A program made the position numbers and the translations under genes. A DNA stretch of 64,000 nt from Lachnospiraceae bacterium (GTDB taxonomy: Bacteria > Bacillota > Clostridia > Lachnospirales > Lachnospiraceae). Shown one piece after another: positions 37,486-46,383 of the stretch (its first letter is position 1; the number at the start of each line of letters is the position of its first letter). The stretch covers positions 1 through 64,000 of the forward strand of contig CAJTEM010000026.1 in the NCBI GenBank assembly GCA_910575255.1. The letters are read 5' to 3'. The notes under the pieces are model-generated. The model was not told the origin of the DNA. It searched no databases and saw nothing but the letters and a program-made list of their open reading frames with translations.

Positions 37486-38472
37486 TCACTGTTCCTGAAA
37501 GTGAAAGACTTTCAATGCCAGCTCATACAGACCCGGCGCCGCATTCTCAAAGCGGATAAAAAAACGGGTCCGCAGATTCAGCTCACGGTAAAACCGGCGG
37601 TTCCTTTTCGCCAGCACTTCCCCGTACTGTTTGGTGTTGACCTTTGTGAGAAAATAAATCCGCGCCAGGGCACGCCGCGCCACCTCATGAAAGCGGCCGC
37701 CGGTTTCCCGGTCAAAACCGCGGTACATCTTCTTCATATCCTGGTAATACTGCCTTTGCTTCCTTTCGTAATCCCCCTGTTTCATTAATGTAGTCCACGA
37801 AAAGGCTCCCCCAAGGCGATATACGCACATGGGACGGTCCATATAATAGGCCCATCCCCGTGCAGCTGCCATAAGCTGCAGCGGTATGTCTGCCAACGGA
37901 GCATTGACATAAAAGTCCGGCAATATTTTGACCATATCCGCCCGGAACATCAGAGATGCCGTGGGATATCCGCTGGTCTTGTCAATGATTTCCTCCGGGG
38001 ACACCCGCCGGCTTCTCCGGTACGGCCGCATCCTCCGCTCTGTCAAAGCGCGCCCCTGTACCTCAATACAAGCACTGTGAAACACCAGGGAGCAATCCGG
38101 ATGCGCCTCCATATAGTCTGTCTGCCGCTGCAGCTTATGCGGATCGGTCCAGTAATCATCCCCCTCGCACATAGCAATATAACGGCCTTTTGCCCGCGGA
38201 AAATTATAAGTCCCGCTGACATTGGTAAGCCCCTTGGCATATTGATTCTCTGTCTGCAGAATCGGCTTGATGATCTCTGGATATTGCCTGGCATATTCCC
38301 GGATAATATCCGCCGTTCCGTCCGTAGAAGCATCATCGTGGATCAGTACTTCATAAGAAAAGTCTGTCTCCTGGCTCAAAAAGCCGTCAAGCGCGTCCCG
38401 GATATATTCTTCCTGATTATAAGTAATGCAGCAAATGCTGACCATCACCGTCTCCTGTTTTTCAGCCCCCAT
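37486..38472 (-). CDS. GT2 family glycosyltransferase
   Basis: A 328-residue inverting transferase with VSICCITYNQEEYIRDALDGFL, the acidic loop CEGDDYWTD and LVFHSACIEV. The final 100 residues are basic and probably membrane-associated. It lies in the polysaccharide unit 39 bp upstream of the flippase gene. Sugar specificity is not deducible. Confidence 0.88.
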   Translation of the reverse strand: MGAEKQETVMVSICCITYNQEEYIRDALDGFLSQETDFSYEVLIHDDASTDGTADIIREYARQYPEIIKPILQTENQYAKGLTNVSGTYNFPRAKGRYIAMCEGDDYWTDPHKLQRQTDYMEAHPDCSLVFHSACIEVQGRALTERRMRPYRRSRRVSPEEIIDKTSGYPTASLMFRADMVKILPDFYVNAPLADIPLQLMAAARGWAYYMDRPMCVYRLGGAFSWTTLMKQGDYERKQRQYYQDMKKMYRGFDRETGGRFHEVARRALARIYFLTKVNTKQYGEVLAKRNRRFYRELNLRTRFFIRFENAAPGLYELALKVFHFQEQ

Positions 38473-38669
38473 TTCGTCTCCTGTTTTTTACTTTTTTCTT
38501 ACCAATAGCTTTCATTTTACAATATCCTGCACGAAATGTAAATCCTATATGGTATTTTTCGCTTAAATGTGATAGATTATAGATACTGTCTATCTTCCCT
38601 CCCGAAAAGTCACGGATGGAAGCAGGTATTCTTGCAGACAACAAACATACAATCAGGAGGTTATTACCC

Positions 38670-40349
38670 ATGAATTCACAATCCAGGCTCCGGCGGACGC
38701 TGATTCTGTCCGGACTCATCATGGCGAATTTTACATTTGCTGCGCACGCTACTGTAGGCGAGTCGCCCCATGTAGCTGCTGCCGAAAGTCAGGCTTCGCA
38801 GACTATTGTGGCCGGAAGCTCCCGGAATACGGATGCTGCCGGACCTCAGGCTGCATCCTCCTCCGGCGGCTCTCAGACGATTACTGTCGGTCAGGGACAG
38901 GCATCCGATTCCGAACAGAGCAGTCAGGCCGGACAGACCCTGCGCCCGGGTGACAATTCCGGTTCTCAGGCTTCAGAAGGTACGGATCCGGAGACTGCAT
39001 CCCCGGAATCCGCCTCTTCCGAAACTGCCGCACCAGATACGGACGCTCAGGATCCCGCGGATCCCATGCTGATGCCAGTGACCGAGGAGGAAGCCAAAGA
39101 GAATGCCGAGGGCGCACTTCCCGAAGGACATCCCCTCACCGTTCCCAAGCGGGAGCCCCGGCTGCAGGCCACGGTTCTTCTCTGTGACGCCATGCAGTGG
39201 TCTCAGCCCTTTGTCAATGATCAGTGGTGCGATGTGGACGGACGTCCCTTCTATTCGATCTCCGTTTTTGTGGAGCAGATCATCGGCAACATCCATTACC
39301 GCGCTTACACCTCCACGAACGGCTGGACCCGCTGGGTCATGAACGGACAGCAGACACCGATTCCTGCTGATCAGGCTCCGATCGAGGCGATTCAGATGCG
39401 TTTCAGCGGCCCGGTATCGAATGACTATGACCTGTATTACACCACCCGCCTCACTGACGGACGCGAGACCGGCTGGGCCCGCAACGGTCTTTCCGCCGGT
39501 GTCATGAACCAGGGCGAGGCTTTGTCCGCCTTCCGCATGGCATTTTTCCGCAAGGATGATTCTCCGAATATCACAGTCGATGATTCCGCGCTTGTCTCTG
39601 CCCATGCAGACGGAATTCAGTATGTGGACGGCAGCCTCCGCTATATCCATGGAGACGGTTCCAACTTTACCGGCTGGGGCTGGGTCGGCAATGACCGTTA
39701 CTATTTTACCGACTCTTATCCGGTCACCGGATGGCAGTACATAGACGGCTATAAGTATTACTTTGATGAGGGAGGCAAGCTGGTCACGGATCTGGAACCC
39801 GTCATCGGAGCGAACGGCCCTTATCTGATCCGCATCAACAAAGAGATGAACTGCATGACGATCTATGTGCAGGACGGAGCCAATGGTTATATCATCCCGC
39901 TGAAGTCCTTTTTAACCTCCTGCGGCGATGACACTCCGCTGGGTACCTTTAAGACTCCGGAGAAGTACCGCTGGAGACTGATGATTCACGATCTGTACAC
40001 CCAGTATGCGACCCGCTTAGGATCCGGACTTTCCATCCTGATGCATTCCATCATTTATGATGCGCCTAATCCGTTCTCGGTATGGGCCAGCACCTATAAC
40101 CATATGGGCGTCGCGCGTTCCGCCGGATGTATCCGCCTGACTACCGCGGATTCCAAGTGGATCTATGACCACTGCCCGCTGGGCACCACGGTGGAAGTGT
40201 ACAACAGCCAGATACCAGGACCGTATGAGCGTCCGGCTATCGAATCGGAGATTCCGTTTGAGCAGACATGGGATCCGACAGACCCTAATATCACGGAGGA
40301 TCAGATTGCTCAGGAGTCCGCCCGGATTGCGGCAAAGTACGGATATTAA
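38670..40349 (+). CDS. Secreted L,D-transpeptidase with choline-binding-like and ChW-like repeats
   Basis: A 559-residue exported protein. A signal peptide (about 1-27) is followed by a Ser/Gln/Glu/Pro-rich low-complexity linker (to about residue 165), a ChW-type domain (WSQPFVNDQWCDVDGRP to GEALSAFRMAFF), two cell-wall-binding repeats (GWGWVGNDRYYF, GWQYIDGYKYYF), and a C-terminal YkuD domain with HSIIYDAP and the catalytic SAGCIRL. It forms 3-3 cross-links or attaches partners to peptidoglycan. The strong AGGAGG fixes the start at 38670. It is the only plus-strand gene inside the glycan region. Confidence 0.92.
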   Translation: MNSQSRLRRTLILSGLIMANFTFAAHATVGESPHVAAAESQASQTIVAGSSRNTDAAGPQAASSSGGSQTITVGQGQASDSEQSSQAGQTLRPGDNSGSQASEGTDPETASPESASSETAAPDTDAQDPADPMLMPVTEEEAKENAEGALPEGHPLTVPKREPRLQATVLLCDAMQWSQPFVNDQWCDVDGRPFYSISVFVEQIIGNIHYRAYTSTNGWTRWVMNGQQTPIPADQAPIEAIQMRFSGPVSNDYDLYYTTRLTDGRETGWARNGLSAGVMNQGEALSAFRMAFFRKDDSPNITVDDSALVSAHADGIQYVDGSLRYIHGDGSNFTGWGWVGNDRYYFTDSYPVTGWQYIDGYKYYFDEGGKLVTDLEPVIGANGPYLIRINKEMNCMTIYVQDGANGYIIPLKSFLTSCGDDTPLGTFKTPEKYRWRLMIHDLYTQYATRLGSGLSILMHSIIYDAPNPFSVWASTYNHMGVARSAGCIRLTTADSKWIYDHCPLGTTVEVYNSQIPGPYERPAIESEIPFEQTWDPTDPNITEDQIAQESARIAAKYGY

Positions 40350-40413
40350 CAGAGGAAGCATCCGCTACCCAAAGCATATGTCCTGAACGGAGCATAATAA
40401 AATAATAAAACAG

Positions 40414-40461
40414 CGTGCAGCGTCACCGTATCCAGCCGGTTGATCGCTGCACGTTATTTTT
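40414..40461 (+). terminator. Terminator of the L,D-transpeptidase gene
   Basis: CGTGCAGCG and CGCTGCACG form a 9-bp stem followed by TTATTTTTC. Confidence 0.8.
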
Positions 40462-40506
40462 CTCTGTTTTATCCGTTGGTTTATAGTTCGGACCATTGGG
40501 AGCCGG

Positions 40507-40809
40507 TGTCAGTAAGTTAAGTCGTTCCAAAAGGTACGCCAAGGGAACGGGGAGAGAAGCAACCGGAAATCGTCTGCGGATTTTTCCGGTTTCGAGATTA
40601 AGAATTCCTAAAATTCCTGATTTTTGCTAAAAACGAAGCGAAAATCCACAAACTCGCTTCGCTCAAACAGTGTGGATTTTCGCTTCAACGCAAAATTCAG
40701 GAATTTAAGGACTTCTAAATCTCTGCAAAGTCAAAATCTGCAGACGATTTCCGGTGGCTTCTCTCCCCGTTCCCTTGGCTGTGTTTCTCGGTTTTTCAAC
40801 TAACTGACA
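40507..40809. repeat. TGTCAG-type palindromic element, 303 bp
   Basis: It starts TGTCAGTAAGTTAAG and ends CAACTAACTGACA. The arms are complementary over most of their length, with an inner perfect stem AGCGAAAATCCACA / TGTGGATTTTCGCT around a loop rich in GCTTCG. GGTACGCC is at 40533-40540. The last 10 bp overlap the 3' end of the GT2 gene. Confidence 0.88.
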
Positions 40810-41756
40810 TTGCTTGGGAGCCGATGTTCCTTCCTGTCAGGTTTTGGGACGAAAAAGAAAGGGTGATAAGCACGCTGTGCCAGGCGGAATATCCGGATCT
40901 CTGCGCGGATTCCCTGAAACCATAATCTGGCCAGCCTTTCCTGAAGGGGATTGATATGAAGGTAATGCTTCATATAATAGAGCACGCTCTGCTCACGCAG
41001 CTGCTGGCGTTCCAGTTCTTTTTGGTAAGATTTGCTGATGGATGCGGAATGTTCGTGGCAATAGCTTTCTGTAAGCAAAAGCGCGGTTCTCTTTCCGGCT
41101 GCTTTCATCCGGCTGGCCAGGACCATTTCCTCCTGGTACAGAAAGATCTGTTCATCGTAACCGCCGCATGCTAAAAAAGCAGCGGTATCTACCATCAGCA
41201 TGGAACCATGCACTTCATCCACCCATACGGCTTTTTTTCCCTGGAAATAGCGAGGGGAATAATACAGAAAACTCTTCCACAAACGTCGGCTGAGCGGTCC
41301 CATGAACAAAAGCTGTCCGATAAAACCCTGGCTTTTCCAGCTGTTTTGGAAAGGTTTATAATTTTTGTCCTGAATCGCGGCCGTGACAATGCCTGCCTCC
41401 GGATGCTTCTGAAAGATCCGAGCCAGGCGCAGGACGCAGCTTTCTGTAAAAAACACGTCCGGATTGGCGATCAGCACATGGGTCGCTTTGTTTCTCTCCA
41501 CTGCATAGCGGATCCCCAGATTATTGCCTGCTCCATAGCCGCCGTTTTTTTCTGCGTGAATCACCGTAACCTTATTCCCTGCAGATGCCGCCAGCTCTTG
41601 CAGACGCTGCCAGGAATCATCTGTTGAAGCATTGTCCACCAGCACTATCCCATCCAGGCACGGATAACCGGCAATCTTCTTCACCAGCTTTTCTACGGTA
41701 TCTGCATCATTGTAATTCACGATCACACAATCAATCTTCATCGCCCGGTCAGCCAT
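40800..41756 (-). CDS. GT2 family glycosyltransferase
   Basis: A 318-residue enzyme with CVIVNYNDADTVEKLVKKI, VLVDNASTDDS and IANPDVFF, typical of rhamnosyl/galactosyl GT2 proteins. The last codons (AAT GTC AGT TAG) are formed by the terminal repeat of the 303-bp palindrome, so the natural C-terminus may have been replaced. It overlaps the GT8-GT2 fusion gene by 19 bp and is therefore translationally linked. Confidence 0.88.
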   Translation of the reverse strand: MADRAMKIDCVIVNYNDADTVEKLVKKIAGYPCLDGIVLVDNASTDDSWQRLQELAASAGNKVTVIHAEKNGGYGAGNNLGIRYAVERNKATHVLIANPDVFFTESCVLRLARIFQKHPEAGIVTAAIQDKNYKPFQNSWKSQGFIGQLLFMGPLSRRLWKSFLYYSPRYFQGKKAVWVDEVHGSMLMVDTAAFLACGGYDEQIFLYQEEMVLASRMKAAGKRTALLLTESYCHEHSASISKSYQKELERQQLREQSVLYYMKHYLHINPLQERLARLWFQGIRAEIRIFRLAQRAYHPFFFVPKPDRKEHRLPSNVS

Positions 41757-43795
41757 TTTTCTTCTCCTTTATTTTTTCCTGGAGCATGTTTCCTTTCCGG
41801 CAAGGCTGTGCCAGGTATCGTTGCACACTGTGCCAAGGTCTGTAAACAGGAGCTCTTAAAATAGCGGTATTTCAGAATGCTTAACAGTCTCTCTGCCGCT
41901 GTCCTCCTGGGCAATGCCAGAAATTCGTGAAGGATCCGCTTCTGCGAAGCACTCAGCTGCCTGCCAAACCTCATGCCAAACGCTGCTGCCTGCTGAAACA
42001 TCCTTTGGTAGTTCTCTTCTACCTCCTTCTGTCTTCTGCCCCTCTCCCACAGATCCTCCATACTCCCGGTATGCCTGGCTCCCAAGGTATTCCCGCCATG
42101 CTGGCGATACTGGGAAAGCGGTTCCTTTACACAGGAGATCCTTCCAAAACAGGATGCGCACAGAGCAATCCACCAGTCATGCATAAAACAGGCCTTTGGC
42201 GGTTCTGTCACCAGCCTCTGCAAAAAACGATTCATCATCAGAGTGCCTCCGGTCACCGGATTCTCCACCAGAATCTCTGAAAGTGAGGTTCTCTCCGGAT
42301 GACATTGGCTGTAAGCAAAAAAGCTGGGGCTGATCCGATTCAGGGCGGCATCGACAACCTCCATGTCCGAAAATACCAATGCCGGCACATTTTCTTCTTC
42401 CATCTCATGCATCCTTGCCAAAAGCTTCTCAACCTTCTGCGGATGCCATACATCATCCTGATCACAAAGAAGCACATAATCTGCCTCCTCCTGTGACAGC
42501 AGCCAGAAAAAGTTCATTGCCGGCGCCGGCACCTCAAGATCTCTGTCCTGAAAAATTCCCTGCTTTACCCGGTGGCACAGCCGGATCTGCCCGGGATATT
42601 TGCGCTGATAATACTCCAGGATCTCCCGTGTTCCATCCGTAGAGCCGTCGTCTGAGATCAGAATCCGAATCCTCGGAACCGTCTGCGCCAAAATGGAATC
42701 CAGCTGTTCGGCAATATAGATTGCTCCCTGATATGCTGCCAACAGAACGAGGATCTGTTCTTTTCCGAAGTCCGTGGATCCTCCTGACTGTTTCGTCTGC
42801 TCCTTCTCTCCTCCATTCCTCCTTCCTTTTCTGGCATTCACTGCCCTCATCCCCAGACTTTTGCTGATCAGGCGCCTGGCAGGAGGGCAAAGCACGGTCA
42901 GATAGTTCATCAGATGATAGGCAAGCATATAAGCCTCCCTGCCGCCTTCCCTTGGCGTCCCTGCCCAGGGGGTCAATTCCAGCGCCCTTTCATAGAATTT
43001 CCGGTAATGGTTGAAATTCCCGGCCACCCAGGGACGTTCATCCCCTGCAAAATGCAGGATCGCCGGGCAGCGTTTTGCCTGTATCAGTCTTTTCCTTCCC
43101 ACGGCCCGATAGCTCTTTGACTGCCGCACCAGCTCCCGATAGGAAAAATAGCGATAATTGGTAAAAAAGTTGTAGCATGGCGGCAGGAAGCAGATCTGTC
43201 CCTTCAGCACGCCGTTGATGATGTCCTGGTCACAGGCAAAGAGGCTCCCGCCCTTTTTCCGGTAAAAGTCCAGCAGCTTTTTCTCTGCCCCGGATTCCCG
43301 CCAGCGCCTGAGATCGATCAGCAAAACCCCGGCATTGATATAAGGCTCCGAATCCCTTAAGCCGATCTCCTGCCGGACCGCCTGATAGATCGTCGGTTCC
43401 ATCACCGCCCCGATAATATTCTCTCCAAGATCCGTATTCCAAAGCCTTCCCAGAGGACGAACCACCACCGTATCACAGTCCAGATACAGCACACGCTGCA
43501 CCTGTGCCGGCAAAAGCCTGCCTACAAACAGGCGGGCCATGGTGCTGACATCAAATCCTCCGGTATCAATGCCAAAGTCAAACTGCTCCCGGATATCCCC
43601 CAGTTCCACCCAGCGAATCCGTCGTCCATAGCCTCCGGCCATATTCTCCAGAAGCATCTGGCTTTCCTTGCGGATCCCTATGGAAAACACATAAACCGTC
43701 AGCTTCCTTCTTTTCTGGTTCTGCTCAAACAAAGAGACCATCGACGCTGCCATATGCCGGACATAATTCTCATTCGAAGCATAAACTACATTCAT
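41738..43795 (-). CDS. Bifunctional GT8-GT2 glycosyltransferase fusion
   Basis: A 685-residue protein made of two transferases. Residues 1 to about 290 form a GT8 (LgtC-like) domain with VLYLDCDTVV and NAGVLLIDLRRWR. A basic linker (about 315-345) leads to a GT2 domain (ILVLLAAYQGAIYIAEQLDSIL, CDQDDVWHPQKVEKL) resembling rhamnosyltransferases. Two consecutive sugars could be added by one polypeptide. GT8 is retaining and GT2 inverting, so the two linkages would differ. It follows glf by 27 bp. Confidence 0.9.
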   Translation of the reverse strand: MNVVYASNENYVRHMAASMVSLFEQNQKRRKLTVYVFSIGIRKESQMLLENMAGGYGRRIRWVELGDIREQFDFGIDTGGFDVSTMARLFVGRLLPAQVQRVLYLDCDTVVVRPLGRLWNTDLGENIIGAVMEPTIYQAVRQEIGLRDSEPYINAGVLLIDLRRWRESGAEKKLLDFYRKKGGSLFACDQDIINGVLKGQICFLPPCYNFFTNYRYFSYRELVRQSKSYRAVGRKRLIQAKRCPAILHFAGDERPWVAGNFNHYRKFYERALELTPWAGTPREGGREAYMLAYHLMNYLTVLCPPARRLISKSLGMRAVNARKGRRNGGEKEQTKQSGGSTDFGKEQILVLLAAYQGAIYIAEQLDSILAQTVPRIRILISDDGSTDGTREILEYYQRKYPGQIRLCHRVKQGIFQDRDLEVPAPAMNFFWLLSQEEADYVLLCDQDDVWHPQKVEKLLARMHEMEEENVPALVFSDMEVVDAALNRISPSFFAYSQCHPERTSLSEILVENPVTGGTLMMNRFLQRLVTEPPKACFMHDWWIALCASCFGRISCVKEPLSQYRQHGGNTLGARHTGSMEDLWERGRRQKEVEENYQRMFQQAAAFGMRFGRQLSASQKRILHEFLALPRRTAAERLLSILKYRYFKSSCLQTLAQCATIPGTALPERKHAPGKNKGEEKWLTGR

Positions 43796-43822
43796 GCAAA
43801 CCTCTCTTTCACTGCTTTTGGC

Positions 43823-44935
43823 CTACATCCCGAACTTCCGGATGCGTCCCAGAGCTGAGGCAATCACCTTGTCCATGTCATAATATTTGTACTCTGCCAG
43901 TCTGCCCCCAAAGATCACATTCTGCTCCTGCCCGGCCAGCTCTGCATACCGCTGATACAGCAGCTGATTCTTCTCATCATTGACCGTATAGTATGCCTCC
44001 ATCCCTTCTTCCCAGCTTGCCGGGTATTCCCGCGTGATCACAGTCTTCGGCTGAGTGCCGAATTCGAAATGCTTGTGCTCAATGATTCGTGTATAGGGTG
44101 TCTCGCGATCCGTATAATTGACCACTGCCACTCCCTGGTAATTGTCCGTGTCCAGAATCTCGGTCTCAAAGCGCAGGCTCCGGTACTCCAGCTTTCCAAA
44201 CTGATACCGGAAATAGGCATCAATCGCTCCGGTATAGACAATCACATCCCCCATTTTATCATAATAGTCCCGGTGCAAGAGATAATCGGTTCCAGTATGA
44301 ATATCGCAATCCTCAAACATCCTGTCAATGATCACATTATAGCCGCCGATGGGAATCCCCTGATACCGGTCGTTAAAATAGTTATTGTCATACGTGAATC
44401 GTACCGGCAGACGTTTGATGATAAATGCGGGCAGTTCCCGGCAGTCACGTCCCCACTGCTTCTCCGTATATCCCTTCACCAGCTTCTTATAAATGTCCGT
44501 CCCTACCAGGCTGATCGCCTGTTCCTCCAGATTCTTCGGTTCTCCGGCCACACTCTTTCTCTGCTTTTCAATGATTGTCCTGGCCTCCTCCGGCGTGCTG
44601 ATCCCCCACATCTTGCTGAAGGTATTCATATTAAAGGGCATATTATAAATCTCTCCCCGGTAGTTGGCCACAGGGCTGTTAGTATAACGATTGAACTCTG
44701 CCAGGCCATTGACATAATCCCATACTGTCCGGTCACTGGTATGAAAAATATGCGCACCATAACGGTGCACATGAATCCCCTCCACATCCTCACAATATAC
44801 ATTGCCGCCGATATGGTCCCGCTTTTCCACTACCAGGCAGCGTCTGCCTCGCTTTCTTGCTTCATTCGCCCAGACACCGGCATAAAGCCCGCTGCCAACC
44901 AGGACATAATCGTATTTTTTCATCGTATCTTCCAT
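43823..44935 (-). CDS. glf: UDP-galactopyranose mutase
   Basis: Interconverts UDP-galactopyranose and UDP-galactofuranose using reduced FAD. The protein (370 residues from 44935; 366 from the in-frame ATG at 44923) has the FAD motif VLVGSGLYAGVWA, EKRDHIGGNVY, RYGAHIFHTSD and GYTEKQWG, all diagnostic. AAGGA upstream favours 44935. It begins the minus-strand transferase unit and implies galactofuranose in the surface glycan. Confidence 0.95.
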   Translation of the reverse strand: MEDTMKKYDYVLVGSGLYAGVWANEARKRGRRCLVVEKRDHIGGNVYCEDVEGIHVHRYGAHIFHTSDRTVWDYVNGLAEFNRYTNSPVANYRGEIYNMPFNMNTFSKMWGISTPEEARTIIEKQRKSVAGEPKNLEEQAISLVGTDIYKKLVKGYTEKQWGRDCRELPAFIIKRLPVRFTYDNNYFNDRYQGIPIGGYNVIIDRMFEDCDIHTGTDYLLHRDYYDKMGDVIVYTGAIDAYFRYQFGKLEYRSLRFETEILDTDNYQGVAVVNYTDRETPYTRIIEHKHFEFGTQPKTVITREYPASWEEGMEAYYTVNDEKNQLLYQRYAELAGQEQNVIFGGRLAEYKYYDMDKVIASALGRIRKFGM

Positions 44936-44998
44936 TCCTTTCCTTCGCCCGGACTCCCCCATGAGCGAAATCCCGTTTTCCGTATGTCTCTTGATTTT

Positions 44999-45027
44999 AT
45001 CATACCACTGACTTTTTTACCACCCAA
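44999..45027 (-). promoter_or_regulatory. Candidate promoter of the glf-GT unit
   Basis: On the minus strand TTGGGT (45022-45027) and TATGAT (44999-45004) with 17 bp between; the -35 match is weak. Confidence 0.45.
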
Positions 45028-45072
45028 AAAGATTAAGTCTTACTTTCCACTTGGTTAGGATCTGAAAGGTCC

Positions 45073-45335
45073 GCCCTGGGGAAGGGAGGGAGCCGGAAGA
45101 TGCGCTCTGAGAAAAGGGTTTCCCGGATTGCGGATTTCGGATGCAGAAACTCTAAGCTTGCAGAAATCTGCTAAAAGCAGGAGCAAAAATACAGAACTCG
45201 CTGCGCTCAGACAGCTGCATTTTTGCTCCTGACGCAGATTCCTGCGAGCTAAGAGTTTCTAAGCATCCTGCAAACGCAATCCGGGGAACCCTTTTCTCAG
45301 AGCGCATCTTCCGGCTCCCTCCCTTCCCCCAGGGC
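45073..45335. repeat. 263-bp near-perfect palindrome
   Basis: GCCCTGGGGAAGGGAGGGAG on the left mirrors CTCCCTCCCTTCCCCCAGGGC on the right in complement, and inner blocks (TGCGCTCTGAGAAAAGGGTT, GCAGGAGCAAAAATACAG) also pair. Sequence blocks are shared with the degenerate element at 7338-7582. It abuts the 166-bp element B at base 45335. Confidence 0.88.
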
Positions 45336-45500
45336 TAGTATAACCCGTTTTAAATACCTTTCTGTTTCGGCAAGGATACTTTTCCGAGAGTGCAGAGGGA
45401 AAAGCGGAGGCGTAGTGGGGCTACGTTGAGCATTTTCCCTCTGTGCTATCGGGAAAGCAGACTGGCGAAACGGAAGGTTATTTAAAACGGGTTATACTAG
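45335..45500. repeat. 166-bp palindromic element with CTAGTATAAC ends (copy B)
   Basis: Same termini and same length as copy A at 23759-23924. The outer arms are CCCGTTTTAAATA / TATTTAAAACGGG, different from copy A but again self-complementary. An inner stem pairs GCAGAGGGAAAA with TTTTCCCTCTGTGC, around CGTAG-TGGGG-CTACG. Together with the 263-bp palindrome it fills most of the 44936-45536 gap. Confidence 0.88.
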
Positions 45501-45536
45501 TACAACCCGACATTCAAAGACTTGCTTTTACCGTAA

Positions 45537-45788
45537 CTAAAGCCCTCTCTCAATCAAAAGCTGCTTGTCCTTCCTGCTCAGCCTTTTTATCGCACATTCC
45601 CGCTTCATTGCCTCCTGCCGGGTGGCAAACTCCTCATAATATACCAGCTCTACCGGCCGTCTTCCCTTTGTGTATTTGGCGCCCCGCCCTTCGTTATGAA
45701 TCCGGACCCGCTCCTTCAGATGGTTTGTCCAACCACAGTAAAAGGTCCCGTCCGCACAACGCAGCAGGTACGTATAATTCTGTTCCAT
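45537..45788 (-). CDS. GIY-YIG domain protein (UPF0213/YhbQ-like)
   Basis: An 83-residue single-domain protein with YTYLLRCADGTFYCGWT (GIY-YIG equivalent), RIHNEGRGAKYTKGRRPVELVYYE and the conserved Glu in RECAIKRLSRKDKQ. It matches the small UPF0213 family, whose nuclease activity is not well established. GAGGGTGGGAG precedes the ATG. Confidence 0.9.
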   Translation of the reverse strand: MEQNYTYLLRCADGTFYCGWTNHLKERVRIHNEGRGAKYTKGRRPVELVYYEEFATRQEAMKRECAIKRLSRKDKQLLIERGL

Positions 45789-45916
45789 CTCCCACCCTCT
45801 CTGACTGTCTGTCCTGTATCCTTCTACCGCCTACTCTAAACGCTTAGACTTCCTTCTGTCAAGGGTATTTTTCTTTACCCGGCAAGGGAATATTCAGCCT
45901 TGGAAAAGAGAGGGGA

Positions 45917-45958
45917 GGCGTACCTTTCGGCAGAACTTAACTAACGATATTGCCTTTG
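45917..45958. repeat. Degenerate end of a TGTCAG-type repeat
   Basis: GGCGTACCTTTCGGCAGAAC then TTAACTAACGATATTG, matching the sequence at 85-122. A second degenerate end is at 46252-46290 (GGCGTACCTTTGGGAATTG then AAATTGACAT). Confidence 0.55.
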
Positions 45959-46168
45959 AACAGCAACAAGGCAGATGGAAAGGCTCCCCGCATCTGCTAT
46001 GTAGACGGCATCCGTGCTTGCAAGTTCACGCATACCGTCCAGGTTTCCCTGATCTATCTGAAGCACCAGCTGAATGCGGGCTGCCATCCCCATTGCCCTA
46101 CCCTTATAATCTATTCTTTCTATGCTGAAATCGTGCTTATCCAGATATCCCAAAATAGTATCTCCCAA
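45941..46168 (-). pseudogene. Possible gene remnant ending in a repeat
   Basis: A TTG-started frame of 75 codons (SIERIDYKGRAMGMAARIQL) looks protein-like but has no ribosome binding site and is closed upstream by a TGA. Its stop codon TAG is formed by the GTTAGTTAAG end of the degenerate repeat. I do not recognise the product. The rest of 45789-46383 shows no gene. Confidence 0.3.
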
Positions 46169-46321
46169 AATTCAGCAGATCTCACAGACATTTTTTGCCA
46201 GAATCAATTTCCTCTTCCGTAACTGTTCAGATAAAAATAAGCGATTTTCTTGGCGTACCTTTGGGAATTGATGAACAAATTGACATAGATCCCTGAATAG
46301 TTACTCTCTTCCCAATCTGTC

Positions 46322-46367
46322 AGGCGCCGGATCCTCTGTGCTTAAAAGCCCTGAAGATCCGGCGCCT
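46322..46367. terminator. Hairpin downstream of the sipL-like gene
   Basis: AGGCGCCGGATC and GATCCGGCGCCT form a perfect 12-bp stem with a 22-nt loop. There is no good T-run on either strand, so terminator function is likely but not certain. Confidence 0.5.
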
Positions 46368-46383
46368 GTCATTATTTCTCCTT

